DNA from: Bacillus cereus group sp. RP43 | GTDB taxonomy: Bacteria > Bacillota > Bacilli > Bacillales > Bacillaceae_G | DNA length: 64,000 nucleotides | Reading direction: 5' to 3' | Assembly: GCF_040459645.1 (NCBI RefSeq) | Contig: NZ_JARVHQ010000001.1 | Location: 4,526,001-4,590,000 of the forward strand | Shown: positions 62,953 to 64,000 of the stretch, one piece after another | How positions within the stretch are numbered: the stretch's first letter is position 1 | How the letters are laid out: each line of letters begins with the position of its first letter | Position numbers and translations under genes: made by a program | The notes under the pieces: model-generated | Seen by the model: only the letters and a program-made list of their open reading frames with translations | What the model was told of the DNA's origin: nothing | Databases searched by the model: none

Positions 62953-64000
62953 TTTCTTGTAAACCATGCTGTATATAATAATTGAATTGCCTCTTCAATT
63001 TCTTCCTCTAATAAAGTCGCAAATCCAAGCAATACTGTATTTTCGGGAGAAGTCCCTTCCTTATAATACATCGAAACAGGATACACTTTAATACTCCATT
63101 TAGCTGCAGCTTCCATTAATTCTTTCTCTTCCATCCCATTATGCACTTTTAATAAAATATGTAGGCCCGAATCTTCCCCTATTACTTCAATGCGATTAGA
63201 AAAATATTTTTCTAATACAGAAACAAGACGGTCTCTCTTCTTTCGATACACAACACGCATTTTATGAATATGCTTTTCCCAATGCCCGTCATTTAAAAAT
63301 TTCCTAATGATCTCTTGATCTATTCTTGAAACGCTTTGTGTGTAAAATAAATATCGCTCCTGATACTGCTTAATGAGGGATTTTGGCAACACCATATAAC
63401 TCATCCGTAAGGATGGCAATAGCGCTTTAGAGAGCGTCCCCATATAAATTACTTTCCCGTCTCTATCTAATCCTTGCAGCGCTGGAATCGGCTTTCCTGA
63501 ATAGCGGAATTCACTATCATAATCATCTTCAATAATATATCTTCCTTCTTCTTTTTTCGCCCATTGTAAAAGCTGCATTCTTCTCGTAATTGGCATAATC
63601 ATCCCGTAAGGAAACTGATGCGAAGGTGTAACAAATACAACATTTGCATGACTATCAGCTAACTGTGACATACGAATTCCATCTCCATCTAAAGATAACA
63701 TTTGTACATTTTGTTCCCCTTGCTCAAAAACAACCATTTTCCGATGATACCCAGGGTTCTCAACCGCATAACGACTCCCCTTTAACAACTGAAATAACAT
63801 TTTTACTAATATTTGCGTACCCGCTCCTATTACAATTTGACTAGCTACGCATCGTACACCTCTAGATTCATACAAATAGCTCGCGATTTCTTCTCGCAAA
63901 CTTACCTCCCCTTGCGGATGTCCAATAAAAAGTAAATCTTTATTTTCAAATTGCCATACCTCATTCGTAATTTTTCGATATACACGAAACGGAAAAGTAT
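62949..64000 (-). CDS. MocR/PdxR-type regulator, aminotransferase-like domain (partial)
   Basis: The C-terminal 350 residues or so of a PLP-dependent regulator of the MocR subfamily of GntR proteins; the winged-helix N-terminus lies beyond the window. The listed methionine at 63899 is an internal TTG: the frame continues upstream to the edge through FPFRVYRKI and DLLFIGHPQGEVSLREEIASYL, the usual start of the fold I aminotransferase domain. PLP-site motifs are visible: VFVTPSHQFPYG, YIIEDDYDSEFRYSG, and the Schiff-base lysine in YMGTLSKALLPSLRMSY. It may regulate vitamin B6 or amino acid genes; the target is unknown. Convergent with GNAT copy 2. Confidence 0.88.
   Translation of the reverse strand, partial: TFPFRVYRKITNEVWQFENKDLLFIGHPQGEVSLREEIASYLYESRGVRCVASQIVIGAGTQILVKMLFQLLKGSRYAVENPGYHRKMVVFEQGEQNVQMLSLDGDGIRMSQLADSHANVVFVTPSHQFPYGMIMPITRRMQLLQWAKKEEGRYIIEDDYDSEFRYSGKPIPALQGLDRDGKVIYMGTLSKALLPSLRMSYMVLPKSLIKQYQERYLFYTQSVSRIDQEIIRKFLNDGHWEKHIHKMRVVYRKKRDRLVSVLEKYFSNRIEVIGEDSGLHILLKVHNGMEEKELMEAAAKWSIKVYPVSMYYKEGTSPENTVLLGFATLLEEEIEEAIQLLYTAWFTRK

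Overview
The window comes from a low-GC, endospore-forming Firmicute, almost certainly a member of the Bacillus cereus group (cereus/thuringiensis/anthracis). The evidence is the NprR-NprX-NprA quorum-sensing cassette, whose NprX carries the heptapeptide SKPDIVG that I recall from B. thuringiensis. It is supported by an SspH-type small acid-soluble spore protein, GGAGG-type ribosome binding sites, and Bacillus-type operators for Rex, Fur, CcpA and TreR. It is chromosomal housekeeping and accessory DNA. I see no rRNA, tRNA, IS element, prophage or CRISPR array.

Layout. 1-4213: a glutamine-type ABC transporter (edge), an alanine/sodium symporter, an APH-like kinase and a CPBP protease. 4364-8676: an orphan GerA-like N-terminal domain, then the trehalose genes treA-treP-treR with a fully readable promoter (two TreR-type operators plus a cre site). 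8893-10519: a short leader peptide with four consecutive His codons, an attenuator and an APC transporter. 10554-15074: a PAS-GGDEF-EAL protein, two Gly/His/Tyr-rich small proteins and a cardiolipin synthase. 15202-17982: a MoxR-type ATPase with a VWA protein. 18021-22501: Nudix, threonine catabolism (tdh-kbl), a methyltransferase and the start of a Fur-controlled siderophore importer that runs to 25714. 26093-35629: a peptide transporter, sspH, an ArsR regulator, a redoxin with no standard start codon, Rex-controlled lactate permease, aspartase, a CNNM/CBS protein, a VOC protein and a nucleoside transporter. 35816-39189: an LCP protein, a VanW protein with a duplicated 3' end, and a two-gene unit that reads as a secreted RNase A-like lipoprotein toxin plus a cytoplasmic immunity protein. 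39590-43474: a VTT membrane protein, then nprA, nprX and nprR. 43673-48009: pncB and the cadC-cadA metal efflux operon. 48217-58486: a methyltransferase-like protein, an amino acid permease, ald, a membrane glycerophosphodiesterase, and formate dehydrogenase (fdhA, DUF1641) with divergent fdhD. 58722-64000: two paralogous GNATs flanking two tiny membrane proteins and a two-component system, then a MocR-type regulator cut by the window end.

Functional themes are carbon and redox control (cre sites at tre and ald, Rex sites at lctP, aspartase, alanine dehydrogenase, formate dehydrogenase), nutrient import (trehalose, peptides, amino acids, nucleosides, iron), and cell-surface or competition functions. 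The least ordinary items are the RNase A-like lipoprotein/immunity pair (38384-39189), the His-codon attenuator (8893-9060), a hairpin-plus-U-tract leader before an unannotated 40-residue membrane protein (59591-59801), and a short dispersed inverted-repeat element present twice (59354 and 60718).
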